Shown here: positions 24,607-32,691 of the stretch, piece after piece
Position numbering within the stretch: the first letter of the stretch is position 1
How the letters are laid out: the number at the start of each line of letters is the position of its first letter
Assembly: GCA_014846175.1 (NCBI GenBank)
Contig: RKAV01000031.1
Location: 1-41,310, forward strand
Direction: 5' to 3'
DNA length: 41,310 nucleotides
Origin: a bacterium
GTDB taxonomy: Bacteria > Bacillota_I > Bacilli_A > RF39 > UBA660
Translations under genes and position numbers: made by a program
The notes under the pieces: model-generated
Database searches by the model: none
What the model was told of the DNA's origin: nothing
Seen by the model: only the letters and a program-made list of their open reading frames with translations

Positions 24607-25500
24607 ATGGAACTATTCTTATTAATTATAATTGGTATAATAGTCGTTCTATATAGAAACTATAAAGGAGAAAATGTTTCAAAGTTTTTCTCATCACAAA
24701 TTCAAACCGTATATGATAAGTTTGCTCCTTATTCCTTTAAAGTAGTTAGACAGAAAGCTAAAGATTTAGGTCAAGAATTTACACCAAGACAATATTTAAT
24801 GCAAATCCTAATATTAGGTGGATTTGCTGGAGTAGTATCATACTTATATTTCTATAACTTAATAGTATCTATAGTATATGTAGTTATAGCAATTGCAGCA
24901 GTTCCATATCTTGCTTATTTACGTTGTAAAAGAATATATAGTGAATTTGTTTTTGAGCAAATTCAAGTTTATACAACCAATGTTATTATGGAGTTCGCTA
25001 CAACTCAATCTTTTGTAAAGTCACTTGAGGGAGTAAGAGATTCAGGTGTATTAGAAGACCCTGTATTAACTGATGTCAATACAATGATAGATATGGCATA
25101 TAGTAATGGTTCTATTGATGAATCTATAGCATTTATGAATGAAAAATATCCTTACTATATAGTAAAAAATATGCATCAATTATTCTTACAAATTACTAAA
25201 GAAGGAGCAAGAGATACCGGAGAAAGTTTAGAAAATATGCAATTAGATATTGATACCCTTGTTGAAAGTGTATATAGAGATAGAATGGATAGATCAAACT
25301 TTCATAAGAAATTTTTACAATATGGTGTAATATTATACTTATTAGTTATGCTAATACAATATATGTTAGGTAGAGAAAACTACTTAGCACTTATAGGTAA
25401 GACGTATGTTCAAGTTGTATTACATTTTATAGTTATATTTAATGCTTATTTCTTAATAAAAGGTGAAAAATATTATAATGAGAATGTGGGGGCTGAGTAG
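24607..25500 (+). CDS. tadB: TadB-like inner-membrane platform protein
   Basis: A 297-residue integral membrane protein of the GspF/TadB-C superfamily. It starts with a membrane helix, then a second hydrophobic pair near residues 75-105. A cytoplasmic helical domain follows (EQIQVYTTNVIMEFATTQS, SFVKSLEGVRDSG and NMHQLFLQITKEGARDTGES), and two C-terminal helices close it. The motif of a long helical domain between membrane pairs is the T2SSF pattern. It lies 14 nt downstream of cpaF and 2 nt before the TadC-like gene. It should form the membrane platform on which the ATPase acts to move pilin subunits. The specific TadB name is by order and is less certain than the family. Confidence 0.82.
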   Translation: MELFLLIIIGIIVVLYRNYKGENVSKFFSSQIQTVYDKFAPYSFKVVRQKAKDLGQEFTPRQYLMQILILGGFAGVVSYLYFYNLIVSIVYVVIAIAAVPYLAYLRCKRIYSEFVFEQIQVYTTNVIMEFATTQSFVKSLEGVRDSGVLEDPVLTDVNTMIDMAYSNGSIDESIAFMNEKYPYYIVKNMHQLFLQITKEGARDTGESLENMQLDIDTLVESVYRDRMDRSNFHKKFLQYGVILYLLVMLIQYMLGRENYLALIGKTYVQVVLHFIVIFNAYFLIKGEKYYNENVGAE

Positions 25501-25502
25501 TT

Positions 25503-26282
25503 ATGGAAATAGTAATAGTTGCTGTTATTATTGTAGGTGTTTTAATTTATAATAATACAATTGATAAAAATAAATTTATTAAAGATAATGCTCAGTACTT
25601 TGACCTTTTAAGAGAAGATGATTATAACTTCTTAGTAATGGCTAAATATGGTGAAAAAGCAGATAATAATGTATTATTTCAAAAAAGAATAACATTAGGA
25701 ATTATAACAATATTTTTAGTTATGTTTATTTTCATGAATACTTTAAGTCTATTAAATATTTTATTTTCTGTAGTAGCTGGTTTTGCAGCATTTAAATATC
25801 CATATATGACCCTTAAAGGATATTATAAAAAACATTTGCATGAAATTGATGTAATGTTACCATACTATCTAAAGGGATTAGAAATATTAATTCAGCACTA
25901 TACTGTACCAGTAGCTATTGGTAAAAGTATAGCAGATGCACCAGATATATTTAAACCAGGTCTTAGAGATATGATTGAAAAGATTAATGCTGGAGATTCA
26001 TCTATTCAACCATATATGGATTTTGCAAATGAATATCCAGTAAGAGATTCTATGCGAATGATGCGTTTACTTTATCGTTTAGGTATTGGTGGACAAGAAA
26101 GAAAACAAGAAAGGTTATTAATGTTTTCTAAGACAGTATCTAACTTACAAGCAAAAGCACGTGAAACAAAATATAAAGAACGACTAGACCACATGGGAAA
26201 TCAAACAATGATAATGCTTGTTGTAACAGGTATAAGTGTAATGATTTTAATAGTTATTTCTATGATGCAAATGACTTTTTAG
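25503..26282 (+). CDS. tadC: TadC-like inner-membrane platform protein
   Basis: A 259-residue second platform protein of the T2SSF family. It has an N-terminal helix and a hydrophobic pair near residues 64-100. The cytoplasmic helical domain begins IDVMLPYYLKGLEILIQHYT, the usual place of the family's LP-xxL motif. It continues through MRLLYRLGIGGQERKQERLL, and a helix lies at the C-terminus. Its start codon follows the tadB stop by two bases, so the pair is translationally linked. Like other Tad loci, two separate platform genes are present rather than one fused GspF. A promoter lies just after its stop, so the pilin-like gene downstream can be expressed independently. Confidence 0.8.
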   Translation: MEIVIVAVIIVGVLIYNNTIDKNKFIKDNAQYFDLLREDDYNFLVMAKYGEKADNNVLFQKRITLGIITIFLVMFIFMNTLSLLNILFSVVAGFAAFKYPYMTLKGYYKKHLHEIDVMLPYYLKGLEILIQHYTVPVAIGKSIADAPDIFKPGLRDMIEKINAGDSSIQPYMDFANEYPVRDSMRMMRLLYRLGIGGQERKQERLLMFSKTVSNLQAKARETKYKERLDHMGNQTMIMLVVTGISVMILIVISMMQMTF

Positions 26283-26292
26283 TAAAAAAATA

Positions 26293-26321
26293 GTTACAAA
26301 TAATCAATTGTTTGTTATAAT
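26293..26321 (+). promoter_or_regulatory. Promoter for the small pilin-like gene
   Basis: GTTACA at 26293-26298 and TATAAT at 26316-26321 are 17 nt apart, with TG one base before the -10 box. The spacer contains the imperfect inverted repeat ACAAATAAT-CA-ATTGTTTGT. Confidence 0.75.
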
Positions 26322-26352
26322 GTTTATATGCTAGGAAAGGAGAATGATATAA

Positions 26353-26514
26353 ATGAAAGAAGCGACAGGTGAATTAAATATGACAGTAGTTACTATTGTT
26401 TTAATTGGAGTTATAACTGCTTTCTTTGCCATTTTCTGGCCAACAGTTATTAAACCACAAATTCAAGATCAATGGAATAAAAATGTTAATTCTCAAGTTG
26501 ATAATGTAAAATAA
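26353..26514 (+). CDS. Small Flp/Tad-type pilin candidate
   Basis: A 53-residue protein too short for most gene finders. It reads MKEATGELNMTVVTIVLIGV and then AFFAIFWPTVIKPQIQDQWN, so a short polar leader ending in glycine is followed by one hydrophobic helix and a short polar tail. This is the size and plan of Flp pilins, although the glycine and glutamate spacing is not the textbook Flp cleavage site. It has a strong AAAGGAGA ribosome-binding site and its own near-consensus promoter, as expected of an abundant pilin. It lies directly after the two Tad platform genes and before a second pseudopilin-like gene. No prepilin peptidase gene is in the window, so processing must come from elsewhere. 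Confidence 0.72.
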   Translation: MKEATGELNMTVVTIVLIGVITAFFAIFWPTVIKPQIQDQWNKNVNSQVDNVK

Positions 26515-26540
26515 TGCTTAAAATAAGGAAGTGATATTAA

Positions 26541-27035
26541 ATGCGTGATGCGATTGGTGGAGTATTTACATTACAAATTATTTTAGTTTTTGTATTATTG
26601 ATTAATGGGTATATGGCATATTCTGTCAATTATACTCGTGCATTTCGTGTTAAGAATGAAATAATAAATATAGTTGAACAAAAAGAAGGATTTACTGAAG
26701 GAGGAACAGCAGCAGATGAGATATCAGCTTTAGTTAAAACAGCAGGATATGGACTTTCTTCCGTTCAACAACAAGCTGTAAGAAATAATAATAATGTAGA
26801 TGGTTGGTACTGTAATGGAAAAGAAGGTTACTGTATTAAATGTAATGATAATACAGGTAATAATAAACTTAATGCAGATGATGCCTCTTACCGTGGAGTT
26901 TATTACACTGTAAAAACTTATGTTAATATGGATATACCAATTCTTAATACCATATTTACTGGTTTACCCGATATATTATCAGTAAGAGGAGATACTAAGA
27001 CAGTATATGCCAAGAATGGATGTAGATCTAAATAA
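26541..27035 (+). CDS. Pseudopilin/TadE-like anchored protein with a cysteine loop
   Basis: A 164-residue protein with a single N-terminal hydrophobic helix (GGVFTLQIILVFVLLINGYM) preceded by only six polar residues. It continues into a helix of about 30 residues (AFRVKNEIINIVEQKEG) and a small exported domain. That design is shared by TadE-like minor pilins and type II pseudopilins. The exported part contains WYCNGKEGYCIKC, which could form a small disulfide knot, and a single late cysteine (GCRSK). It lies 26 nt after the small pilin candidate and 14 nt before the CpaE-like gene. It is probably a minor pilus subunit; the exact family is unresolved. Confidence 0.68.
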   Translation: MRDAIGGVFTLQIILVFVLLINGYMAYSVNYTRAFRVKNEIINIVEQKEGFTEGGTAADEISALVKTAGYGLSSVQQQAVRNNNNVDGWYCNGKEGYCIKCNDNTGNNKLNADDASYRGVYYTVKTYVNMDIPILNTIFTGLPDILSVRGDTKTVYAKNGCRSK

Positions 27036-27049
27036 AAGGAGGGAAAGAC

Positions 27050-28027
27050 ATGTATGTAATAGTTGCAAATGAAGCAAAAGATATGCTATCCCAACTTGAT
27101 ATAGATATTATGAAAAGTGTAGAGGGAGTTCATACAGCAGATGAAATAGTTTCAATGTTTAAGAACTTCTTTTATGCTAGAATGATACTTGATATTACAG
27201 CAATACAAGACTATGATGATATCACAAATATACAAAAAATTTCTATTGGACTTGATGCGGAGAAAATAATATTAGTTTTACCTAATAATGCTATATCAAC
27301 TTCTAGTAGTTATTTATCCAAAATTATTTCTATGGGTATTTATAACTTTACAACTAATTTAGAAGGTGTAAAATATTGTCTAAATCACCCTAATAGTTAT
27401 AAAGATGTTGCTCACATTCAACAACTTAATACTCTATCTAGTACTATTAATGAAAAAGTAATGAGTGGCAACCAAGTTATTGGTATTAGAAATATTACTG
27501 ATCATGCAGGTTCTACTACTTTAATTTACATGTTAAAAAAAGAATTAGAGCAAACTTATGGAATGAGTGTATTAGCACTCGAAGTAAATAGACATGATTT
27601 TTTATACTTTAATGATAAAAATATGATTTCTACAACAGATACTAATTTGATGTCAGAAATTGTAAGGCATAAAGATGCTTCAGTAATACTTATTGATTTA
27701 AATGATTCAGATAATGATGGGGTGTGTGGTGATGTTTTATATCTACTTGAACCATCTAGCATTAAACTTAATAAGTTAATGCGAAGAAATAGAAAGATAT
27801 TTGAAGAATTAAGAGGTAAGAAAATTATTTTAAATCAGAGTTTATTAACTAATAAAGATGTAATGGATTTTGAATATGAAGGTAGAACTAAAGTGTTTTA
27901 TAATTTACCTCCTTTAAATGATAGGGAAAGAAGTCCAGTTCTTGCTGATTTTTTAACTAAGTTAGGACTTTTAACTAAAAATGAAGAAAAAGATGATGGT
28001 AAGATTTTTGGACTATTCAAACGTTAA
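27050..28027 (+). CDS. CpaE/TadZ-like protein with degenerate P-loop
   Basis: A 325-residue cytoplasmic protein in the position of cpaE/tadZ, the MinD/ParA-like factor that localises Tad machinery. The N-terminal half has a receiver-like character (IILVLPNNAI, YLSKIISMGIYNF). The second half corresponds to the ParA fold. Its P-loop has decayed to IRNITDHAGSTTLIYML, keeping only G-S-T-T of the deviant Walker motif and lacking the glycine-rich KGGxGK. Walker B-like strands remain (MSVLALEVNRHDF and ASVILIDLNDSD). TadZ proteins with non-canonical ATP sites are known, so a scaffold or placement role is plausible. Confidence in the family is moderate and rests on both context and pattern. Confidence 0.65.
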   Translation: MYVIVANEAKDMLSQLDIDIMKSVEGVHTADEIVSMFKNFFYARMILDITAIQDYDDITNIQKISIGLDAEKIILVLPNNAISTSSSYLSKIISMGIYNFTTNLEGVKYCLNHPNSYKDVAHIQQLNTLSSTINEKVMSGNQVIGIRNITDHAGSTTLIYMLKKELEQTYGMSVLALEVNRHDFLYFNDKNMISTTDTNLMSEIVRHKDASVILIDLNDSDNDGVCGDVLYLLEPSSIKLNKLMRRNRKIFEELRGKKIILNQSLLTNKDVMDFEYEGRTKVFYNLPPLNDRERSPVLADFLTKLGLLTKNEEKDDGKIFGLFKR

Positions 28028-28030
28028 TAA

Positions 28031-28059
28031 TTGACAAATATAATTAAATTTTATATTAT
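28031..28059 (+). promoter_or_regulatory. Consensus promoter ahead of the VirB2-like gene
   Basis: TTGACA at 28031-28036, a perfect -35 box, and TATTAT at 28054-28059 are 17 nt apart, starting right after the CpaE-like stop codon. Confidence 0.88.
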
Positions 28060-28083
28060 TATATTGAAGAAGGAGAAATGTAT

Positions 28084-28449
28084 ATGGATTTATTAAACTT
28101 AGTACAAGTATTAGGAAATGTTCAACCTGTTAATGATCAAGTATGTCATGGACTATTATTCTTAGTTAGAATTATTCGTAAAGGAGTATTTCCTATTTTA
28201 CAAATTGGTGTTCCAATTATCCTAATTGTTCTTGGAACATTAGATTTAGCAAAAGCAGTTATTGCTTCAGAAGAAAAACAAGTAAAAGAAGCTCAAAGTA
28301 AACTTATTAAACGTTGTATTTATGCTGTAGCAGTATTCTTTATTGTAACACTTGTAAATATTGTTTTATCAATGGTTTCAACCATTGCTGGAAACGAAGC
28401 TACAGGTATTGATAGTTGGCGTACTTGTTGGAATAAAGCAGGTGAATAA
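28084..28449 (+). CDS. VirB2-like two-helix membrane protein
   Basis: A 121-residue protein with two hydrophobic helices, ILQIGVPIILIVLGTLDLAK and CIYAVAVFFIVTLVNIVLSM, joined by a short charged loop (SEEKQVKEAQSKLIKR). This is the arrangement of VirB2/TrbC-type pilin proteins and of related small proteins in Gram-positive T4SS loci. The next gene ends in a recognisably similar module. ATG 28084 is chosen because it lies 8 nt from AAGGAG; the ATG six bases earlier is too close to the site. It has its own consensus promoter and a terminator of its own, so it is a single-gene unit that can be made in excess, as for a pilin. Assignment to VirB2 is by architecture, not strong sequence identity. 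Confidence 0.65.
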   Translation: MDLLNLVQVLGNVQPVNDQVCHGLLFLVRIIRKGVFPILQIGVPIILIVLGTLDLAKAVIASEEKQVKEAQSKLIKRCIYAVAVFFIVTLVNIVLSMVSTIAGNEATGIDSWRTCWNKAGE

Positions 28450-28458
28450 AAAGTTGTT

Positions 28459-28498
28459 AAATAGCAAAGTTATAAATTGCTATTTTTCTTTTTTTTTG
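28459..28498 (+). terminator. Intrinsic terminator after the VirB2-like gene
   Basis: A 9-bp perfect stem, AAATAGCAA with TTGCTATTT, with a 9-nt loop is followed by TTCTTTTTTTTT. Confidence 0.9.
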
Positions 28499-28552
28499 AT
28501 ACAATTATTTTGATTGGTCTATTTTATAAGACTATACTTTATGGAGGAATAT

Positions 28553-29746
28553 ATGAAAAGAACGAGTATATATTTTATAACTTTATTTTTAATCTCTTTT
28601 ATACTTTTAATGCCTAATGATGTATTGGCTAAAGGAACATGTAGGTATAGCTTAGATGTTGATTCTCTAGGATTATCAGGAACTTTAAAATCAGCTAAGT
28701 TTAATATAACCGTAAATGATGATGGCAGTATTACGAAAGGTAAAATAAAATTTGTCAATAAGAATGGTTCTGAAGAAACAGATACACTTAGATCAGGCGT
28801 TAATTTGGATGGAACACATACTTTAACATATAAGAAGATGTTTGATAAAAATGGTGCATTTTATAAAGCATATAAAAAATTAAATAATTGTCCTTCATTA
28901 CAATTTATTAATCAAGATAGCTACGGTATTTCTGCCATTAATATGGTTTTAAATGGTAATCAAAGTACTATTGATAATTCTAATCAAACTAGTACTCCTG
29001 ATAGTACTGACCCTAATAGTTCTAAAAGAAAAATTTATTGTAATAATAGGGAACTTGAAATGCGAAATGTTAAGCAAGGTAAAGTATACTTTTCAACTTA
29101 CGAAACAAATGGACAAAAAACATTCTCAATTGTTCTTAAGGTAAAAGGTAAGGAAGTAGACAAGGCAGAAAATATTAATTATAAAAATACTGGTAACATT
29201 AACTATGGTGGAGATACTTTTAATTTTCTTGTTAATTCTTCTGATTATGGAACTTACTGGAGTAGTAAATGTTCGACTGCTAAAATGTTTATGAAAGCTG
29301 ATGGTGGTCATACTAGTACTACTAGAATTATTCAGTCAACTAGACCATCTGATACTGAAAATGGTTCTTATGATGCAGCTGAAGCAAAATATGATACAGG
29401 GGAAGCAAAGACTTATAAAAACAATGCTACTTTAGATGGATTAAATCAAAAGTTTGATAAATGTAGTCAATTATTTGATATGACAACAGAAGGCAGTTTT
29501 GGTTGGTTACTTCAAAAATTACTTAATTATATTAAAATAGCAGGTCCTATATTGGTTGTACTACTTAGTGCTGTTGATTTTATTAAAGCTATAGCATCAA
29601 GTGAAGAAGACGCTTTTAAGAAAGCTCAGTCTAAATTAGTTATTCGTTTAGTTGCTGCTTTAGCATTATTCTTAGTACCTACTTTTGTAGAATTATTATT
29701 AGGTTTGATAAATGGAATAAGTGATCCAACCTGTGGCTTAAAATAA
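28553..29746 (+). CDS. Exported protein ending in a VirB2-like two-helix module
   Basis: A 397-residue protein. The signal peptide runs from MKRTSIYFITLFLISFILLM to about NDVLA. A roughly 280-residue exported region follows, with few cysteines and a linker rich in S, T, D and N. The last 85 residues form two hydrophobic helices, IAGPILVVLLSAVDFIKAIA and VAALALFLVPTFVELLLGLI. Between them lies SSEEDAFKKAQSKLVIR, closely similar to the loop of the preceding VirB2-like protein. I chose ATG 28553 because it gives the signal peptide and sits 5 nt from GGAGG. It may be a large pilin-like or scaffold subunit presenting an extracellular domain on the same membrane module. Confidence 0.68.
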   Translation: MKRTSIYFITLFLISFILLMPNDVLAKGTCRYSLDVDSLGLSGTLKSAKFNITVNDDGSITKGKIKFVNKNGSEETDTLRSGVNLDGTHTLTYKKMFDKNGAFYKAYKKLNNCPSLQFINQDSYGISAINMVLNGNQSTIDNSNQTSTPDSTDPNSSKRKIYCNNRELEMRNVKQGKVYFSTYETNGQKTFSIVLKVKGKEVDKAENINYKNTGNINYGGDTFNFLVNSSDYGTYWSSKCSTAKMFMKADGGHTSTTRIIQSTRPSDTENGSYDAAEAKYDTGEAKTYKNNATLDGLNQKFDKCSQLFDMTTEGSFGWLLQKLLNYIKIAGPILVVLLSAVDFIKAIASSEEDAFKKAQSKLVIRLVAALALFLVPTFVELLLGLINGISDPTCGLK

Positions 29747-29761
29747 AAGGAGTTGATTTAA

Positions 29762-31828
29762 ATGATTGGAATGTGGGAAAGTTCTGATCCTAACTTTTTA
29801 TATGATGGTTTTCGTAGCTTTCTATCTATTTTTGATGGTATTGCTACTACACTATTAGGAGGAATTTATAAGGTATTCTTTTTAGTAGCAAATGCCACCA
29901 TTGTAAGTGGGGATGTTATAAAAGTATTTTATTCAAGAATTCAACTTATTTTGGGAATATTAATGATATTTAAACTTGCTATGTCAATTTTAAATATCAT
30001 TATAAATCCTGATATTATAAAAGATCAAAAACAAGGCCCTGGTAAAATAGTAATGCGAATAGTAGTAGCATTATTTATGCTAACCCTTGTTATACCACTT
30101 AATATTCCTAATGCCACTGATAAAAGTCTTAATGCATATATAAATGATCATGGTATACTTTTTGGTTTTTTATATAAAGCTCAAGATGCAATATTATCAG
30201 AAAATATTTTAGCTAAACTTATTTTAGGTACAGCATCTGATGGTGATGATATGGATGTTAATAATCTTAGTGATGTTGGTAATGCCATGGCATCTACTGT
30301 TTTAAAAGTTTTTATAAGAATCAACGTTTACGATGACACAGAACCTCCTTGTGAGAATTCGGAAACTTGTGAGAATACTATTTGTCCTGGAGAAGTAAAT
30401 GAATCACATTATGCTGAAGAAAATGTTGATCCTCAAGTTATATTGTCTCATCTTAATGACGCTTGTGGTGGGTTGAAACGACTTTCTTCTAAAGCTGAAA
30501 GATATGCTTTTGCTTATACACCGGTTTTAGGAGCTTTAGTTATGCTTATTATGGCATTTATTATAGCGGGATTTACGGTTGATATAGCAGTTCGAGCTAT
30601 TAAACTAGCTGTTTTAAGATTAGTTGCACCAGTTCCTATTATTTCTTACATTAACCCACCTAAGCAAGGTGGTGGAGCTTTTGATAACTGGCTTAAAGCA
30701 TTAATTTCAACTTATGTTGACTTGTTTGTTAGAATTGCTATAGTATATTTTGGATTATTTTTAATTCAAATTGTAATGAATGGTGGTCTTGATATATTTG
30801 GAAGTAATGTGGATGGATTAAGTTTCACTTCTGGTATAGCCTTTATTTTCGTTATTTTAGGTATTCTAGTATTTATTAGGCAAGCACCACAATTTATTAG
30901 AGATATTTTAGGTATTAAGGGTAAACCAATGGGTAATGTTGGACTTTCTAGTGTACTTGCTGGTTCTGCTGCTTTCCTTGGTGGTGCAGGTTTAGCTGGA
31001 GCTGGAGCTGCTGCTATGGGAACATTTGGAGCAGCAAGGGAAGCAGCTGCCCAAGGAAAACCAATGCCATCAGGTTGGAGAAGTGGTAGAGATTTAGCTG
31101 CTCAACTTAGAACTGGGGATTCTAAAGCTCGTGGTGGTATTGCTAATGCTGCTTCACAAAGACTTCAACGAGCTTCTGCTACTGCCATTGCTCGAAGATA
31201 TGGAGTAACTGGAGAAGGTGTAGAAGTAGCTAAGGATAATATGTATAAACTTATGGGTCGAGCTGATAAGTCTAAAGACTTGTATGATAGATTCCTAAAA
31301 GGTCAGGCGCACAATGAAGAATTGGCTCAAGTTGCTGCAATGAATGGTATAGATTATAATTCACGAACTGGTACGTTTGCCAATGATGATGAACGTGATA
31401 AGATGCAAAAAGCTTTATATAAGTATCAAGCTGATGATGCAAAAGCTGCCAAAAAAGCTGAATCATTATATAAAGAAGGAAAAGGATTTGCAGATTCACA
31501 TAGACTTACCCCAACGTTTGAAGAAGAACATAGAAGAAGTTGGCGTGAAGCTCTACCCGGAAATGCTCGAAGTGATATGTATAATGCACGAGGCAGATCC
31601 ACTTCACATCAATCTATAGCTGATAGAGTACTTGGAAGTCCTGATAATTGGCGAGGAGAACTTCATGATCCAAATCATCCTAATCCACGTGTTGATAATA
31701 GATGGGATCCAAACGGCTCACGCAATTTAGATAATAATACACTATATGGTAATCCATGGGCTCCACCAGGACCTGGACAAAATCCACCGGGACCAGGAGG
31801 TCCACCACCTGGTGGCCCTAGACCATAA
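29762..31828 (+). CDS. VirB6/TrbL-like T4SS channel protein
   Basis: A 688-residue polytopic membrane protein. Hydrophobic segments occur in two groups, about residues 20-120 and 250-385, separated by an exported loop with cysteines (CENSETCENTICPG). The second group includes VLRLVAPVPIISYINPPKQG, the usual VirB6/TrbL core in Gram-positive conjugation systems. From about residue 395 the chain is cytoplasmic. First comes an alanine/glycine-rich stretch (GAGLAGAGAAAMGTFGAARE), then a charged helical part, then a proline/glycine-rich end (PPGPGGPPPGGPRP). VirB6 proteins form part of the inner-membrane channel. It lies 15 nt from its upstream neighbour and 22 nt before the PrgI/VirB3-like gene. 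Confidence 0.82.
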   Translation: MIGMWESSDPNFLYDGFRSFLSIFDGIATTLLGGIYKVFFLVANATIVSGDVIKVFYSRIQLILGILMIFKLAMSILNIIINPDIIKDQKQGPGKIVMRIVVALFMLTLVIPLNIPNATDKSLNAYINDHGILFGFLYKAQDAILSENILAKLILGTASDGDDMDVNNLSDVGNAMASTVLKVFIRINVYDDTEPPCENSETCENTICPGEVNESHYAEENVDPQVILSHLNDACGGLKRLSSKAERYAFAYTPVLGALVMLIMAFIIAGFTVDIAVRAIKLAVLRLVAPVPIISYINPPKQGGGAFDNWLKALISTYVDLFVRIAIVYFGLFLIQIVMNGGLDIFGSNVDGLSFTSGIAFIFVILGILVFIRQAPQFIRDILGIKGKPMGNVGLSSVLAGSAAFLGGAGLAGAGAAAMGTFGAAREAAAQGKPMPSGWRSGRDLAAQLRTGDSKARGGIANAASQRLQRASATAIARRYGVTGEGVEVAKDNMYKLMGRADKSKDLYDRFLKGQAHNEELAQVAAMNGIDYNSRTGTFANDDERDKMQKALYKYQADDAKAAKKAESLYKEGKGFADSHRLTPTFEEEHRRSWREALPGNARSDMYNARGRSTSHQSIADRVLGSPDNWRGELHDPNHPNPRVDNRWDPNGSRNLDNNTLYGNPWAPPGPGQNPPGPGGPPPGGPRP

Positions 31829-31850
31829 TGAAATGGAGTGTGACTAGTTA

Positions 31851-32162
31851 ATGAATTATTTAATACCAGCTAATACTAAGAAAGGGGAATTGTTCTTAGG
31901 AATATTTAGGGGTAGTGACTTAATACTATTTGGAGTTGGTATATTACTAACATTAATACTGTTAGTTACTATGCCGATGAATAATACTTGGCAGGTGGTT
32001 CTTGTTATGCTACCTGCAGGTATTTGTACCTTTTTAATTATTCCTGTTCCTAATTACCACAATATGTTAACAATTATCCTAGAGTGTTATGCTTTTCTTA
32101 CAAATAGACAAAGATATATATGGAAGGGTTGGTGTGTATCAAATGGCAAAGAAAATAGGTAG
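31851..32162 (+). CDS. PrgI/VirB3-like small membrane protein (TrsC-like)
   Basis: A 103-residue protein with two adjacent membrane helices (DLILFGVGILLTLILLVTMP and VVLVMLPAGICTFLIIPVP) after a short cytoplasmic start. It ends in a conserved-looking basic/aromatic segment, YAFLTNRQRYIWKGW. This plan, directly upstream of VirB4 ATPase genes, is that of PrgI/TcpE and VirB3-like subunits in Gram-positive T4SS. The phrase RQRYIWKG is typical of the family's C-terminus. It overlaps the start of the next gene by 20 nt in another frame, so the two are probably co-translated. I am confident of the role as a small T4SS membrane subunit and less so of the exact name. Confidence 0.75.
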   Translation: MNYLIPANTKKGELFLGIFRGSDLILFGVGILLTLILLVTMPMNNTWQVVLVMLPAGICTFLIIPVPNYHNMLTIILECYAFLTNRQRYIWKGWCVSNGKENR

Positions 32163-32691
32163 TGGTTATACTGAAGATTGGATACCTGTTGAATCTATTC
32201 AAAATGGTATGATTATCTGTAGTGATAAAAATAAAGTTACAGGGGTTAAAATAGCTCCTAGAAATATATTTATCTTAGATGCTCAAGCTCAAGATAATGT
32301 CTTAATTAGTTTAAAAAACTTTTATAATATGATTGATTTTGAATTTTGGTTGGTGGTTGCTGATCGTCCGGTTGATATATCAGTATATATGTCGCAGTTA
32401 CAACTTCTATATAATGATACACCATCTCCTGCTATTCGTAAGATTATTATGCAAGATATAGAAAAAGGTAATACTTTTATGAACAATAGTATTGTTGATA
32501 CTGAGTATTATATTCTGTTTAAAGATAAGAATCCTGATAATCTTCAAAAAAGAATTAGATTATTAATAAATGGACTTGCTGGTTGTGGACTTAATGCTTC
32601 ACAAGTTAGTAATGATGATTTAAGATTAATTTTAGATAACTTCTTAAATGGAGGAAAAACTACTGAATTTGGGACGGTGATGCCATTATGA
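32143..32691 (+). CDS. TraC-like/VirB4 N-terminal domain protein (TrsD-like)
   Basis: A 182-residue cytoplasmic protein corresponding to the N-terminal domain of VirB4 ATPases. Visible marks are DWIPVESIQNGMII, GVKIAPRNIFILDAQAQDNV and VADRPVDISVYMSQL, which match the opening of VirB4/TraC proteins. It has no P-loop; the ATPase domain is the next gene, whose start overlaps this stop by four bases (ATGA). The same division is known from the TrsD and TrsE proteins of Gram-positive conjugative plasmids. ATG 32143 is preferred since upstream in-frame codons fall inside the preceding gene and add nothing conserved. This is one of only two genes in the window ending in TGA. Confidence 0.75.
   Translation: MAKKIGSGYTEDWIPVESIQNGMIICSDKNKVTGVKIAPRNIFILDAQAQDNVLISLKNFYNMIDFEFWLVVADRPVDISVYMSQLQLLYNDTPSPAIRKIIMQDIEKGNTFMNNSIVDTEYYILFKDKNPDNLQKRIRLLINGLAGCGLNASQVSNDDLRLILDNFLNGGKTTEFGTVMPL

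Noticed and set aside
28510..28538. Promoter TTGATT-17-TATACT before the exported VirB2-like-module gene
   Set aside because: The spacing is good, but the start of transcription would fall within the ribosome-binding site, so I do not list it as a feature.
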